Assembly: GCF_026151205.1 (NCBI RefSeq) | Contig: NC_087082.1 | Span: 12,672,365 to 12,736,364 of the forward strand | Direction: 5' to 3' | Source: Bolinopsis microptera | Taxonomy: Eukaryota; Ctenophora; Tentaculata; Lobata; Bolinopsidae | DNA: 64,000 bases | Shown: in pieces, positions 1 through 13,800 of the stretch | Layout of the letters: each line of letters starts with the position of its first letter | Position numbering within the stretch: position 1 is the stretch's first letter | Made by a program: the position numbers and the translations under genes | The notes under the pieces: generated by a model | Databases searched by the model: none | The model's input: only the letters and a program-made list of their open reading frames with translations | Told to the model about the DNA's origin: nothing

Positions 1-1673
1 ACCCCAGGTAAATATAGTAATTGAAAAAGAGGGACTACTCACAGCTACCCCAGGTAAATATAGTAATTGAAAAAGAGGAACTACTCACAGCTACAGCTAC
101 CCCATTCTCTAGACCTGGTCCATTACCGGAAGGCTTCTCCCTTTCCCTGAAATCGTGAACAATGTTAAACCTACAATAGTTCAAGTTGGAATCTGGTTAT
201 CGGTTAAATCTGTTAAAATTTTAAAAATATGTAATTGAACAATTCTAATGATTGTTATTTTCGTTTATGTTTTAAATCAAAGTTTGAGTTTTGAATCAAA
301 CTCAAAGCCAATTCAGATGACAACGGAATGTTTGTTTAGTTTGTCTAATTAGTAAGGCTCCAAACATGTATAACGATTGAGTTAGCCATTATTATATTGA
401 GGTTATTATTATGGTTATTATTAGCTTCCATTTCAAGTACAGTAGATCCTGAATGTGTGTTTCGATTAATGCCATTTACAGAACAAGCTGTTGTCAGTTT
501 CTCCTCAATTTTCAGAAAAGGAGTTAAGATTTTGCAATTGTGAAAGAAAGGTCTGGTGACTAATAGTAACTTAATGCCATAAACAATCAGTACATATACA
601 ATATAATAACTGCCTGGGGGTTAGCCATAAAATATGCATCAATTTCATTAAGTATTTAATCATAAATACCAAACAATATAATTATACATCATATCAATTA
701 CCTGCAACCAACACAGACCAAGACCAAGCTGATTAAAACTGTCACCCCAAACACTGCCACAACCCACATTGTTGTCCTGGCTACTTTTCATCCTTCATGC
801 TAAAAGTGTGGCTATATCATGTTGTTTTGAGCTAAATTGCTACCGAATATGTTTATCAAACTAGTTTTTGGCTTAGTTTTTGATGGAAAACCTATTACAA
901 GAATCATCATTTCTTTGCCTCACTTGAAAAGTTCAAAGTGACATAGAAGAGGTCGTCATAATTTAGTGAGCTTTGAAACATCAAAAGCAACGGTTATAAA
1001 ACAATTATTTATTTTTACAGCACAAACTAACAATATTATTGTATACCAAGCATACAGCAGTTGCTGCTAATCAAAATTGTATTATGGTAAAGGAATAAAT
1101 CAGCGAAGGTTTGAGATAGGTTCAATTGACGAAGGCCACGGCTTATTGTTTGATTTGAGAGCAACCTGTGCTGGAAACCAACTCAACCCTCCAATTTGTC
1201 AATATATACTTACTTGTACTTATTATCTTACTTATAATTCAGAGAATTATTTTTGTTGTCTGTACGACCGCCCACATGCAAATTAGATGAGAAATAGGAA
1301 TTTGCATAGTAACCATGGTGACGAGGATTGTTACACGCACGTGCACGTGCAATAATTGTTTTAACGTCATTTTGATCTGCTTTGATGTAAAATCCGGATT
1401 GGAGTATTATTTATGAGTCGCATTGTTGTAATGTAGCAACAACCGGGATAAAGATAATTTTACCCAGAATACATGATCTGCTTTGGTGATATTACGTTGT
1501 GTTTAGTGCGAGAAACTTTTTAATCGGCTGTATCTTCGGTTGTGTAGGATATTTTTTGATGCGATTTAAACTTACTAACAAAAAATACTATTAGCTTCCT
1601 CCCAATGACCACGGGTTTTCTAGTATTATATATGTAATTTGGAAAGATGTGACAAGAAAATTCTTAGTTCATG
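1..1673. other. AT-rich stretch without recognised genes
   Basis: Opens with two copies of CCCCAGGTAAATATAGTAAT (from 3 and from 49). The plus frame 1,077-1,286 starts at TTG and shows no family signal. I see no convincing exon on either strand. Confidence 0.5.
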
Positions 1674-1908
1674 CAGTGGCGCCCCTGCGACCCCGCTCTG
1701 GGGGGGGGGGGGGGGGTCAATCTTAGGGGGGCGCCAAATCGTCGTTTGAATGTGGGACAATTTCGAAAAACTTAACTACAGTACTAGCAAAACTGCGCGT
1801 TTTGCTCTGGAAACACACTTTTTTAGAGATTTTGCCGGTGTACCCTCTTAAATCATTTAATTAGTTCAATTTTAGCAGGGGGTGCCAACGGGCAATGTTA
1901 CGCCACTG
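1674..1908. mobile_element. Short hAT MITE with CAGTGGCG ends
   Basis: Ends are CAGTGGCG and CGCCACTG, flanked by the 8-bp direct repeat AGTTCATG (1666-1673, 1909-1916). Only 235 bp, no ORF. Contains a G homopolymer of about 18 bp near 1,700. A relative with a similar right end (GGCAATGTGACACCACTG) ends near 49,826. Confidence 0.8.
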
Positions 1909-2623
1909 AGTTCATGTGCACTGATGCACCAATGTCGTGCTAAAAACTTCACGGCAAAACTTTATCAGGAGCCTGTTCATGTTTTCCGTTCATGAAGTTG
2001 TTAAGCTCATTTTTATCTAAAAATAAATATTACATTGGCTTCAAAACCTCAATCCGAATCGTCTTTCAAGATTTCGAGGTTCTAACTCATTCATGATTCA
2101 GGAGTTGTGTAACGATTATGAGATTTACTCTGAAAACAGCAATAGGGTTCAGTCAACTCGCGAGATTGAATGATTACATTATGATTATGTATCCGATCCT
2201 TAGCTGCATATCACATCTTTTTTGGGACCAAGAACAAGCCCAAAAATAATCGATATAACAAAAAAGAGTAAAAGTGATTCGGCTACATTTATAAAACATG
2301 TGAACAAATTCAAAAATAGGCCCAGTATATCCAAATACTTTTTTTTAAAAATAAAATTATTCAAACAATATACACATAATATAACAATTACCCTATATAA
2401 AATTCAATATAAATTCAATAGAAAACCCTTGATACACCCTTTAAGTAGTATTATAAGTAAGCCAGTTTAAAGAACTGGCTCCAAATTTATATCTAATTCT
2501 GCTATTTTTACTGCACTACTACTTTTCAAATACCCGGTAAAGAAAACACACTACACTGCATAAAAGGTTTTATTGGAATTGTCAATTTTAAAGTAATGAG
2601 TAACATCAAACATGTAACATTTT

Positions 2624-3297
2624 GTCATACGTTGTATGACCCACCGCTCACGAAGTGCGCGGCTCCCACTGTATCGTCAGGACGATATAGTGAAACGATA
2701 TAGTGAAACGATATAGTGAAACAACCGTGGGGGTCGCAACGTGATACAACAAATTAATTTTTATGCCGTGCATCCTGGGTTTGGACAGGATATGCCCGCT
2801 TAAATTACTTTCATCGCGTTACTTGACGAATGTTACTCGTCTAAATTTCTTCTAAGTAGCGCGCCGCTTTCTTCTCGAAATATTTCTGGCCCGATGGCAA
2901 GTGCTACAAAGTAGCGCGCGCCGGGCCAAACCATTAACAATGGTTAATTGCGTTACACTACATAATTCTTAATAAATGTATTTAATTGTAATTGAAAATA
3001 GTTTAATAAAATTAGGAAAACAAATTTTAGGAAAACAAATTTAAATTTTGGTATTTATTAATAACAGTCAAAACATATCATATCACAAAAATAAAGCCGC
3101 GCGTTGGTAATTGACTGCCTCAGTAAGGTAAATAATTTAAGCTTAAAGGTACCCCGCGCATTTACATAACCTCATGCGGCGATCACATGATCATGTTGAC
3201 GGATGTTACTCGTCTAAATTTCTTCGAAGTAGCGCGCGCCGCTTTCTTCTCGAAATGTTAGCGCGCGCCGGGCCAGACCATTAACAATGGTCAAATG
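2624..3297 (+). repeat. GC-rich composite dispersed repeat, copy A
   Basis: Starts with the palindrome GTCATACGTTGTATGAC, then CGCGCACTTCGTG-type hairpin and three copies of ACGATATAGTGAA, ending near GTCGCAACGTGATAC (2750). After this come two copies of a module (about 2,818-2,950 and 3,195-3,297) containing TTACTCGTCTAAATTTCTTC and GCGCGCCGGGCC, each ending CCATTAACAATGG. Same family as 53,092-53,650 (inverted) and 63,734-63,852. Confidence 0.7.
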
Positions 3298-3498
3298 ATC
3301 ATGTTCAATTAAAAAGTAATGTACATTAAATTTATAGACTTTATATTTTAATTACAATTTTTAGAATACAGGTAAGAAATTGTACGACCGCTTCTAGAAG
3401 TGAAAATGATGTTCATGTCATTATTCTTCTTGATTTGATATGATTTGATTTGATTTACTCACCATGATCTCGCTAGAGATAAAGCTGATAACATCCAG

Positions 3499-3573
3499 TT
3501 ACTGTTTTTTGTCAGCTATGACTCCAGCCATATTTTGAAATCCAACGCCATTATACTCTGGCTTTCCTTCGCC
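3499..3573 (-). CDS. Possible terminal exon of an unseen minus-strand gene
   Basis: On the minus strand TTAATGTTCCCAG is a good acceptor followed by 24 codons (GEGKPEYNGVGFQNMAGVIA then DKKQ) and TAA. The coding-like composition contrasts with its AT-rich surroundings. I found no matching upstream exon between 3,600 and 4,900. Could be a decayed gene fragment. Confidence 0.28.
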   Translation of the reverse strand, partial: GEGKPEYNGVGFQNMAGVIADKKQ

Positions 3574-4269
3574 CTGGGAACATTAATGAAGGTCATCAGC
3601 GTGCAAGATATTTATCCTTTGAGTTTTTGTCCAGTTATCATCATCATCATGATTTGGTGTATTGTAGTTTTTATTTGGTTACCTCTATTTCAACTGTTCA
3701 CAAAATCGTAATTAGTTACCATTTTATTGGGTCTTTGCACCTTGCATTTTAGATTAATTTATAAAATCATAAATTCATAAATTCAATAATCACTCAATAG
3801 TAACTTCCATTTTGATTGTGGTTAAACTTTAGATTGTGATTCATGAAGGACATGCTCATTATAATTCATAATTCAATAGATTAATTAGTACACAGCAATG
3901 TGGTTTTAAATAGATATTCGATTAATTTTCCCTTTCAAAGGATGTGTTAAAGGATAACCCTACAATATCCATGATCTCTTAACAAGGCAACCATTATAAT
4001 GTGCTATTATCCTTATTTGTGTAATGTTGATTTACTTAAACATTATTGGCATTCAAGTCCTTGATCTTGTCGATCGCGATGGTGCATCTTGTCGATTGAA
4101 ATTATTATTAATCCAAGTTGAGGCAATCAGCCGACGCGCAGCTTTTATGGTTATCTATGATATATTTAATCTGAATATCTAGATCAAAATTCAAATTTGT
4201 ATTCCTTAATTTGCTTTTACAATTCGACTGCATGGTTAAAAAGTTTAACATACCATTATTCATAGGACA

Positions 4270-4476
4270 ATGAGTACATATGACAGGTATGCAGACCCTG
4301 GTATTGAAGTGGATGAACTGAATCACATCGATGAACACCCTGAAATTGTGTCTGTTTCAGACATGTTAAACTCCTCTCCTTCAGTTCACTTAGAGTTTTA
4401 CAATGACTTTGGCGATTTGTGTGACCTTGAAAATTTACCCTCAGTTCCGAACAGCTTCGCAGACCAAGGATCATGA
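4270..4476 (+). CDS. Small acidic ORF, 68 aa, possible exon or microprotein
   Basis: ATG at 4270 follows an AG (CATAG|GACAATG), so this may be a terminal exon of a longer transcript. The protein (MSTYDRYADPGIEVDEL...) is rich in Asp, Glu, Ser and Pro, with no Lys. It resembles no family I know. It ends 400 bp upstream of the Rab10 start. Two overlapping minus frames are also open here, so chance cannot be excluded. Confidence 0.35.
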   Translation: MSTYDRYADPGIEVDELNHIDEHPEIVSVSDMLNSSPSVHLEFYNDFGDLCDLENLPSVPNSFADQGS

Positions 4477-4874
4477 CAGCAGCATTATTTGAGTGTTGAA
4501 TTGTCTGTATAGTTTTATCAGACATTATTTCAGTGTTTTGATTAGATGCAATTTACAGATAATACAAATTTCGTCTGCTTCTAGTTGTTTTAAATTCATC
4601 TCTAAGCTTACACACTATTTCATATTCTTTTAAGAATTCGATACCTAATATAAAGCATGTTTCTTAATCTGAATTTTATCTGAAAAATACAATATTACAT
4701 TTGCTAAGTTTGTATTCTCAATTATTTGATAATTTATTTCTAATAATGCTTTCGTATTTCTATTCATTGTGCATGTAAAGCATATGTCTGAACTTTATCC
4801 TATACAAGAAGTAGATTACTACAGTCAAAATGAATTTAACTGCACTCTAATATTGAACTAACTACATTTAGATC

Positions 4875-7800
4875 ATGGCTTCTCAAAGAAAAGGGTTTGA
4901 CTATCTATTCAAACTGTTGCTCATTGGTGACAGTGGTGTGGGTAAAACCTGCATCTTGTTTCGATTCTCAGATGACGCATTCAACTCCACCTTTATATCC
5001 ACCATAGGTAATCTTGAGCTTGATTTTCATCCTTGTTCAGATACATTTTATTGCATGCTTATTCAAAATTAGTTAATTTCTTTACTCGAAGTTTGTCGAA
5101 TGAATTATCAATTTAAGTTCTGGAAAATTACCCTGTGGCTTTCATTTTCCTAGGGTACTGAAACTAAATGCTTTTCAGGAATTGATTTCAAAATCAAAAC
5201 GATTGAGCTTCATGGAAAGAAAATAAAACTTCAAATATGGTACATTTACATGTTTCTGATGTTTTATAAACGGGCAACAAAATTTTGCCCATTTCTTGCC
5301 AATCTGCAAAATTTTTGAAACTCAATTTTAAACACAGTGCTGTACTTTAGTACAGGGCTGTACTTTGTAGTTCTTAATTTGTAACACCTCTCATTCAGGG
5401 ACACAGCAGGACAAGAACGATTTCAGACAATTACAACAAGCTACTACAGAGGAGCCATGGTATGTTTTATGTTCACATTATTACTCAACGACCCATGTAT
5501 GGGGAAGAAAATTAAATCTTTAATCATCAAACTATCTTAAAATAATCACTATGTAACATATTCGTAAATAACATCATTTGATATTAAATAAGTTGAATTA
5601 AATAATTGAGATGTGATTTTGAGGTATAATTCTAATCAACCTAAAACGTCCTATCTATAGCTTCACATCAAATAAACCCAAACCATTTCTGTGTGAGGTC
5701 ATGGAATTCGAGAACATTGTGCCACAAGATCAAATTTTATCACGTATTGCATGTTAAAAATTAAAAACGGTACACGTATGTCGTATATATTTACATCCAA
5801 TGACGGGACAGGCATATATTTGCGCAAGCGTATTTCGCTTTTGGTTCATAATCATATTTGCATCTTTGCAATACGTCTATTATTTTATCACCGACTGACG
5901 GAATTCAATCGTCCTAGAGAAGGAACATCCCATGACCACGTCATTATCATTTTCTATTAGCCTTCTTCAGAAATAATACAGGGTGGGCCATTACTCAAAA
6001 GTCAGTACCCATACGTTGGCCTTTATAGCTCAGTCACTGATTGCCCAATTGAAATAATTCTTTCTGGTATGACTTAGTACTACCATTGGTTCGAGGAATT
6101 TGTCAACTCTAAAAATATTCGTGTTCATTTTTTTCAAATGAAGGTTCATTTGATATTGAATGGGCGTGGTCTAAAATATTCGAATTTTCAAATTTTGGGG
6201 TCAGAATCCTCGAACAAGTAGGTACAGTATGCCATCTGCAAAGCAAAAACTCTCAAATATAAAACACAGCGGATGTATAAGACCCAAAACGTAAGTTTAG
6301 CCTGCAACGTATGGGTACTGACTCATTTTCTTAATATTAAGTTACAAGTATCAAAACGAAAGTTGAGGGTGCCTACCCAGTACCCAGCTACATAAATGGT
6401 ATTCTCTCAGAGTCATAACCGTTACATTACAGTTACTACACATCCATAAATTGTAACCAGTTGTAACAATGCTCTCACTGAAAATGTTAATTGGTACGTG
6501 TTTTTGATGGCGCCATTTCAACGGAGTTCCATTCTTCAATCGGCTAATTAACACCTGACACATTATTGTACACATATTGCAGTTCAGCTTAGATATTGGA
6601 ACTGTTTTCATTGACTTTCTAACAAGACCCAGGTGTTACAGCAATGAGAGCGTCAAATATAAGTTAATATTTGATAAAGGTATATATGGTGTAAAATATA
6701 TACGGTTATGTAGTTCAGTGTTGTTTGATGTTTGAAAAGAAATTCTGTACAATATGTATTTTAATTGCTCATCCAATGCGATCTTAGCTCACCACAAAAA
6801 CCTGACTTGAAATCAGTCAGGTTTGATTTGATTTTATATTAGATTGAAATTATAGGCTCACCAGAAATGGAATCACTCCGATTTAAGAAAAGGTTTAGAT
6901 TGAAATTGTTAGGATGACAACTGCAAAACCAGAATTTCAATCACTCTGACTAGGTATGAGATTGAAAATATAGGCTGACAACTGCACAACCCACCGACAC
7001 TTATTGATTAATTAACGTAAAGTAAGGAATTTAATGCCGAGAATTTCGCAGCTAAGGCGAATACCTTCAGATACGTATTGGGTGAGCAATTCTGTGCTGA
7101 GTAAGACCACTAATTAATTGTCACGTGTCATGATTGGGCGTGGTAACAATCGAACAGACAGATTATTATACTCTGGAGTGTTAGCTTTGAGTATTAGCTA
7201 ACTTCCAGGAATTCACATTGTTTTATAATTTGCAGTAATACGTGTAACTAATTAATGAAAATGTCAAGTCTAAAGTATCAATTATTTAATGAAATTTGAT
7301 GGTGTAATAAAATTTAAACCTTTTATTTGAAGTCAACATGTGTAAACGCTGCTCAAATTGTTATAATTTCGTTCCGTGAAAAATCAGGCCTGCTCTAACT
7401 TATGTTAGTGCATTATTGTTCGTTACTCAAATCCGTGTTATTATGGGTTATTATGTATATTATATGTGGTTTACTTTCCTGTCAAAGTGTCAAACGTTTC
7501 ATAACATTAAGTTACTCAATACAGTTATGAGTAATTACTACGAATAATTTACATAATATGATTAGTTATATATTTAAACAGAGAATTTAATGGCGTGTAT
7601 TGGAACACTCGGGGGGGGGGGGGGGGGGGGGGGGGTAACACTCCTACTTGTAACCAATGTTCAATAGTGTATATTATTAATATTGCTCATATTATTTCAC
7701 AGAATGTGAGTTATTATATAATATCGAATATAAGAGAATATTTTAAAGCTATCGCACATATGTAATAAATATTCAAGTGTACATTATATAGTATATATAT

Positions 7801-10800
7801 ATGACATATTATTAACAATGGTGTAGTATTAAAACGCTCAACACATAGCACAGAATACCATTACTAAGAGTTATATCGGGAAGTCTGACTTCACAACTTC
7901 AGAAATCCACCAGATAAATCGATTTGTGCTTCATTTGAACTCAAATGTCATGTTTTATCTTACCAGAGGGTGTACAATCTTCAGTGTCAAATTTCAAGCG
8001 TTTACACACTTGTAAGATCATACATTTCTGGTTCTAGTTTGTAACCGGATGTTGTAAAAGCTTCTGTAAGGTGTTTAATTGCAGACCAGAACAGTATTTT
8101 ATGATACAAATTTATAACGAAGAGCGGTTCAATTTGCAACTAATATTTAAGATAAAAGAGAGAAGGGATGCAATGATGCTATGAAAGTTATTTGCCAGGA
8201 ATTTGGTAGACGATTAAAACTAATACTCTCCTGCAGGGGATAATGCTAGTTTACGACATTACACAAAGTTCATCGTTTGGGAATATCAACAAATGGTTAC
8301 GGAACATTGAGGACGTAAGTATGGACTTAAAATTCTTAGAATTTCTGCAGTTTTCCAATTATTCTGTAATTTTACAGTGTGTTACATGTTTTACATTTTC
8401 AAACTATAAAACTCGAAGGAATGCCATGTTCAGATATAGTACTGGCAAGTGGCTATATGATATATCTAGAGTTGTAAAAAGAATACATTTATATAGCTCC
8501 AGCGAGTCTCATGTCAGAAAGAATGTAACCAAAGTACATCCTATCACATGATACAACATACGAGAATACTTAGAATTTCAAGAAAATTGTTTTTCATATT
8601 CATTACCTGGGAGAAATTAATGAGAAAATGTAGCTGGATCTGTAGAGAAACACCCTCGTTCAAATGCTATATATAATAGCAGCTCGCAAGTTTAGCAACG
8701 TCACGTAATTCCTTGTACGTGATAATAATTCAGCCAGCAGTTTGAAAGAGTTCAGCACTAGCCTGAGTTATAGACAACTTTAACTTTACTTCTGTATTCT
8801 GTTGCATAGAATAAAGTGGGATCCTTCCTTCTGTATCTCTCTCTGAGTGAACCGCGTCACGTACCGTCTAGCTAGATTCTATGTGACCGGGTTGGAAATT
8901 TACCAACTTACAGTTCCAAACTGGATCAAATAGAGATTCGTGCGGCTATCAGCTGCGATTGTATGTCATCTTACCTTCAATCTTTGAGCTGCTTTATGAA
9001 AGTTTTACACGCTGTGTTTTACTCGACGTGATCAGCGCTAAAACCACTGTAAGACATCACGTGGTTTCTAACTCTCCGTTATGCGAACCTACACTAAAAC
9101 TTACACCTAATTTAAAAGTATGTCCACTTGACACTTGTTAAAACTCTACACTTCATTCGAGGTCATAATACACTCTCTCCCCTGGCCTCTCTCTCCCTCA
9201 ATATTATTTAAGGAATGTACACACACCCTCAGCTCGCTCGTGTTGACTGACTCGAGCTGCTGGCTGACGAACTTATTGTATATTTATTGTCTGTGACATC
9301 TTGTAACTGTTAGTGTGTGGGTGTGTGTGTGTGCGTGTGTGCGAGAGGGTATTTTGGAATTTTGCCAGATCACATGCCATAATATTGGACTCAGGAATTT
9401 AACGACCTGATCAAACACATAATGCATTATGCAATGTTAATATATTTAGATACAATAGAATTTTGCCGTTTATAATGGAACGTGATATAAAGGGTTCGTG
9501 CTAAGGCACGTTTTAGATGTTGTCATGTGAAATGTTTGTTTAGATCATGTCACGTGACAGTTGGTAATCTCAGTCATCTCCCAGCCATTTCTCTGTCAAC
9601 TGGAGCGTTTTAAACTTAAAACTTAGTCCTTCCTCTCCAACCTCGCCACGATATTAGACAGATCACTCTGTGTCTGTGAAGTGTATCATTGTTAAAGAAC
9701 ACATGCCATACTACAATTACTGTGTCCCGAGCCAAAAACATAGACAAGTCAGCTTATTACAGCACATAAGAAGTATACTGTGAGGCCTTAAAATTCCCCC
9801 TCTATTACAAATCAGAATATTGTGTAGAAGTTTGTGTGTCCACCCTGTAAAACAGTAAAATAGTTCAAACTTTCTTTTTAAGGAGGGGGATAATAACTCA
9901 TTCAGAAGTTTTGTCTTGAAAATACCGAACAGACAAAAAGCCCTATAAACAGTGTATAGCCATTATTGGGATAGCATGCATAACATGGAACGCGAATTCG
10001 CGTGAAAAAGTTGCCCAGAAGTTCTATGCATTGCCAAGTAACCACTATTTATCAGGCCCAGATTATGTAAAAATTATCACTTTATTCATTACTCTAGGAG
10101 TCGATATCAAATACTATACATACATCTTACTATACATCTTACTATACATGTTATAAGACTAACGTTCTCAAATCTCAATGTTACCCTGAAATATTTAAGA
10201 GGAGGTATATACAGGACCAACTTTTAATAAAATAGTAGAAATTGAAATATTATGATGAAACCTTCATAAAGCTTCAGTACCGTTCGGTATGTTATAATTG
10301 GTAGATTTATACATTTAAATTATAATACAATTAAAGTCTGCTCCAACACTGTTTTAATATTTATGTGTTTTAAAACCAGTTGAATCAGTTTCTTAATTAA
10401 TAAGCCATTAAAGATCTTAACAGGCTTATAAATACCAATAATTATTGCTGAAGCATTCTGAATGAGTCGAATTTGTTGGTTATTGTAAAAGAATTGCTGA
10501 TCCTAAAATAAAGAGTAGTACAATAGTTCAACTTGCAGACAATGCCTACCATTTACAATGCTACCATTTATAATGTTACCATTTTCAATAAGCTCAATTG
10601 AATTTCACTGATTCTCTTTCTTAATATAACCTTATAAATATTTATACATAGATTAGGGTTGCCATTATCGGTACAAAATTTTTTATCGCGATAATCGATA
10701 ATTTTTTCAAAATTATCGCGATAATATCGGTTATCGGCGATAAATTTGGCAATATAATTGAAGTAATATTTGTATGCACTCTGCATACTTGCATTATGCT

Positions 10801-13800
10801 CCTATGCTATGTTACATCTTGTGCTGATTGCTTTGTTAAAGAATCAATTGCAATATTGCCCTTTTATTTAACAGGCCCATATTTCATAGACAAAATATGT
10901 TCTTAAAGATAATTATTGCTTCTAGCAACAAAATTTTTAAAGTCTGCTGCCTGTTAGCTGCCTGTTAGCTGTGAACAGACCTATCTCCCGAGCAAGGGTA
11001 TTTGTCCTTGCTACCGTAGTCGAATCGCTGCCCTAATGTAGGTCTGATAATTCTTTTGTCAGCGGGATAGGACTGGAATCTGGCATCTGAAATTGTGGGA
11101 GTCGTCTGTGAGTCCTGAGGACCAATCGTCGAACTACTTGCGAAGCTCAATCGCTGTTAGTCTCTTTCTGCTTAAACAACCGCTGGAGCAGAGACTTAGA
11201 GTTACGTATCAAGGTTGACTTTGTGATCATTCTGTATTCTTGTCCTACATCTTCATCAAGAAAACCGGGGTCCGAGTAGAACTTTACCAGCGATACGAAG
11301 TGAAGGTTCTTTCTCTTGGCATATTGTGTACGTAGCCTATCGAACAGGCTTCGAGAAAATGGCGAGTCTATCTCAGATCTCTTCTAGCTTGGTGTCAATA
11401 AACTAAATAATCACTTTTGCTTGAGCAAGCATGCTTCCTCTTTTACACAGAAACTCAGTTACAGTCTTGAACGGTGCGAGAGCTAACTCAGTCTCTTCTA
11501 CATCCAGTTTTAGATTGCCTAGCTCCAAGTCATTAGTCATCTAAAATTCCGTGCACTGCATCAGTTATCCGGTCATATCTCTCCAACATACTGCACAGCG
11601 AGCTCCAACGAGTTTTGTAGTCTCGTTGCAGTGTGAGTTCCTTTCCGTGCTTCAACAAAGCACGGAAAGGAACTACTAAAAGGAAAGGAATAACTACGTC
11701 TGACCATACAACCTCCAAGTTACCTACTAGATGCAGAAAAAAACCATCACACTGCAAATTATGCTAGCACTGGGTTTTAACTTTACAAACAGAGAAATAG
11801 ATTCGAAAAATATGTTAAATGTTGGCCATTTTACCCTAATAAAAATGTGTTGATTATCGCGATAATTCTCGAAAATTATCGCGATAATCGATAACGATTT
11901 TTGGGAAATTATCGCCGATAATTATCGGCCGATAATATCGGTTGGCAACCCTAACATAGATCAATGAGCAATAGTGAAATAGCGACAACAGTGGAATAGT
12001 GAGATAGTAAACTTAAGAGTTCATGTTTCCAACCTTGAGGACCTGAATACTCATAATACTACCACGCTACTCTGGACTCTGGAGTAACATAATTGTTGGG
12101 AAATTAAAATGTTTAAATCAAACACTCCTCATTGATCATGATCAGTTCCTTTTTAAATTAAAAGGAACTATTTGGAGCGTAAATGTGAGCTGTTGTCCAA
12201 TCCTCAAATTTCCCGGATCTTTAGTCAAATTGACAAATTTGATACAAGTGTCATTTAACAGCTGTACGATGTGTACATCCACCACAGCTTTTTACATTAA
12301 CATATGGTCCGAAGCTTTAAGAAGTAAAGAACCGGCAATGTTGAACCATCCGGTGTGCAACTTTCTGCAAATGGAAAACTGAATTCAAAGTAGAAAGAAG
12401 TTAAGTAGTACTCACTTAAAGCTGCGATACATGTGTTATATCATGATGCATGATTTGCAGATTTGTAGTGGTTTAATAGCAGACAGGGCCGTCACTCACA
12501 ACGCTACATTATATAAAGTGGGAGAAATTACATGTTTAAGTGTTTCGGTTGTAATGGATAGTAGTTATGTGGTTAAAACAGCGAGTAGGTATCTATATTA
12601 TTAGGTATATATATAATATAACCGATGAAGTCATTCCAATAATAGAGAAATAACTTGTTTAACTAATAACATGATGTAATAAACGGCTGAGTTTTTATAA
12701 TATTACAGCGAATGTACGTTCGTTATTTTAAACTTATTTTCTTACTAAATGTTACATTGAGATAGGTCCCTTCTCATTTCCGTTCAGAAGGCCGAGTAAT
12801 CCTTTTTGTAGAAGCAACTATCCTTATATTCGTTGATCTTAATATCGAATAGGGGGAGCATCAATCTCATAAATACCTATTATTCCCAACGATTTCAAAA
12901 TAGGTATTTATGTATGTTTATGAGGTTGACGCCCCCCCCCCCGGCCCCCCGTTGTATTAGTGTAAACTGTAGAGCATTATAAGTTGCTCTGAGACTAATG
13001 AGAAGGCACATGTATTGTCAACGTGTCAAGATAGATGGTAACCGGAAATTGGACATAATATAAAATAAAGAGAAATTATTAAGGAAAGTGAAGTCTTAAA
13101 TCGTTCTAATAAAGTTAAGTAATTACGAGCAGCGATGGGTGATTGAGTGGAGATGTCAAGTGTTGCGAAGTTTTTCGGTAGGAAAGCCTGGTATGGGTAA
13201 TCAAGTCATATTAAGTGGAAATTAGGGTTCGGCCGTCGGTGCTGGAAGTTTTTATTTCTGAAGTCGGTGATCTCGAATTATAGCTATTTTTATCCAGAGT
13301 GCAAGTGGTATTAACATAGCCGTGTATTATTTCTCTAGAACTCTTTCTTGACATACGGTGGTACTAAAATTAAAACTGATGTTTCATGCGGTGTTGTTAC
13401 TATATCAACCACGTGAGTGTGACTATCTTGTGTCTTAAAACGTGAGGAGGAGCTCAGGAGTTAGGTTGCATTCCACAATATATGTGCCAAGTAAGCAAGT
13501 ATCTCACATAGCTATAAAATGTGGGATTCGGGGTATGTTACTAGATGTGACCTTAGATACATTCTTAAATGTTTGTGAAGAACTTTCCAAACATCATGGC
13601 CATCGGCATTGAGCCTTTGATTGAATGTAATATCATTAGTAGCTAGTAGGTCTACACGCCATTCATCGCGCACGAATTGGTTTTATGAGTATGGCTTAAA
13701 CTTGTCATAGTGGTAACTTCACATCTGACTACTGAACCACTTCTTTATTTGGTGAGATGTAGATCAAATCTTTAAACGCTTCTGTGCTTTAAATTATCAG

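Noticed and set aside
9305-9350. GT dinucleotide run, and CA run near 20,695
   Set aside because: Ordinary microsatellites, no further structure.
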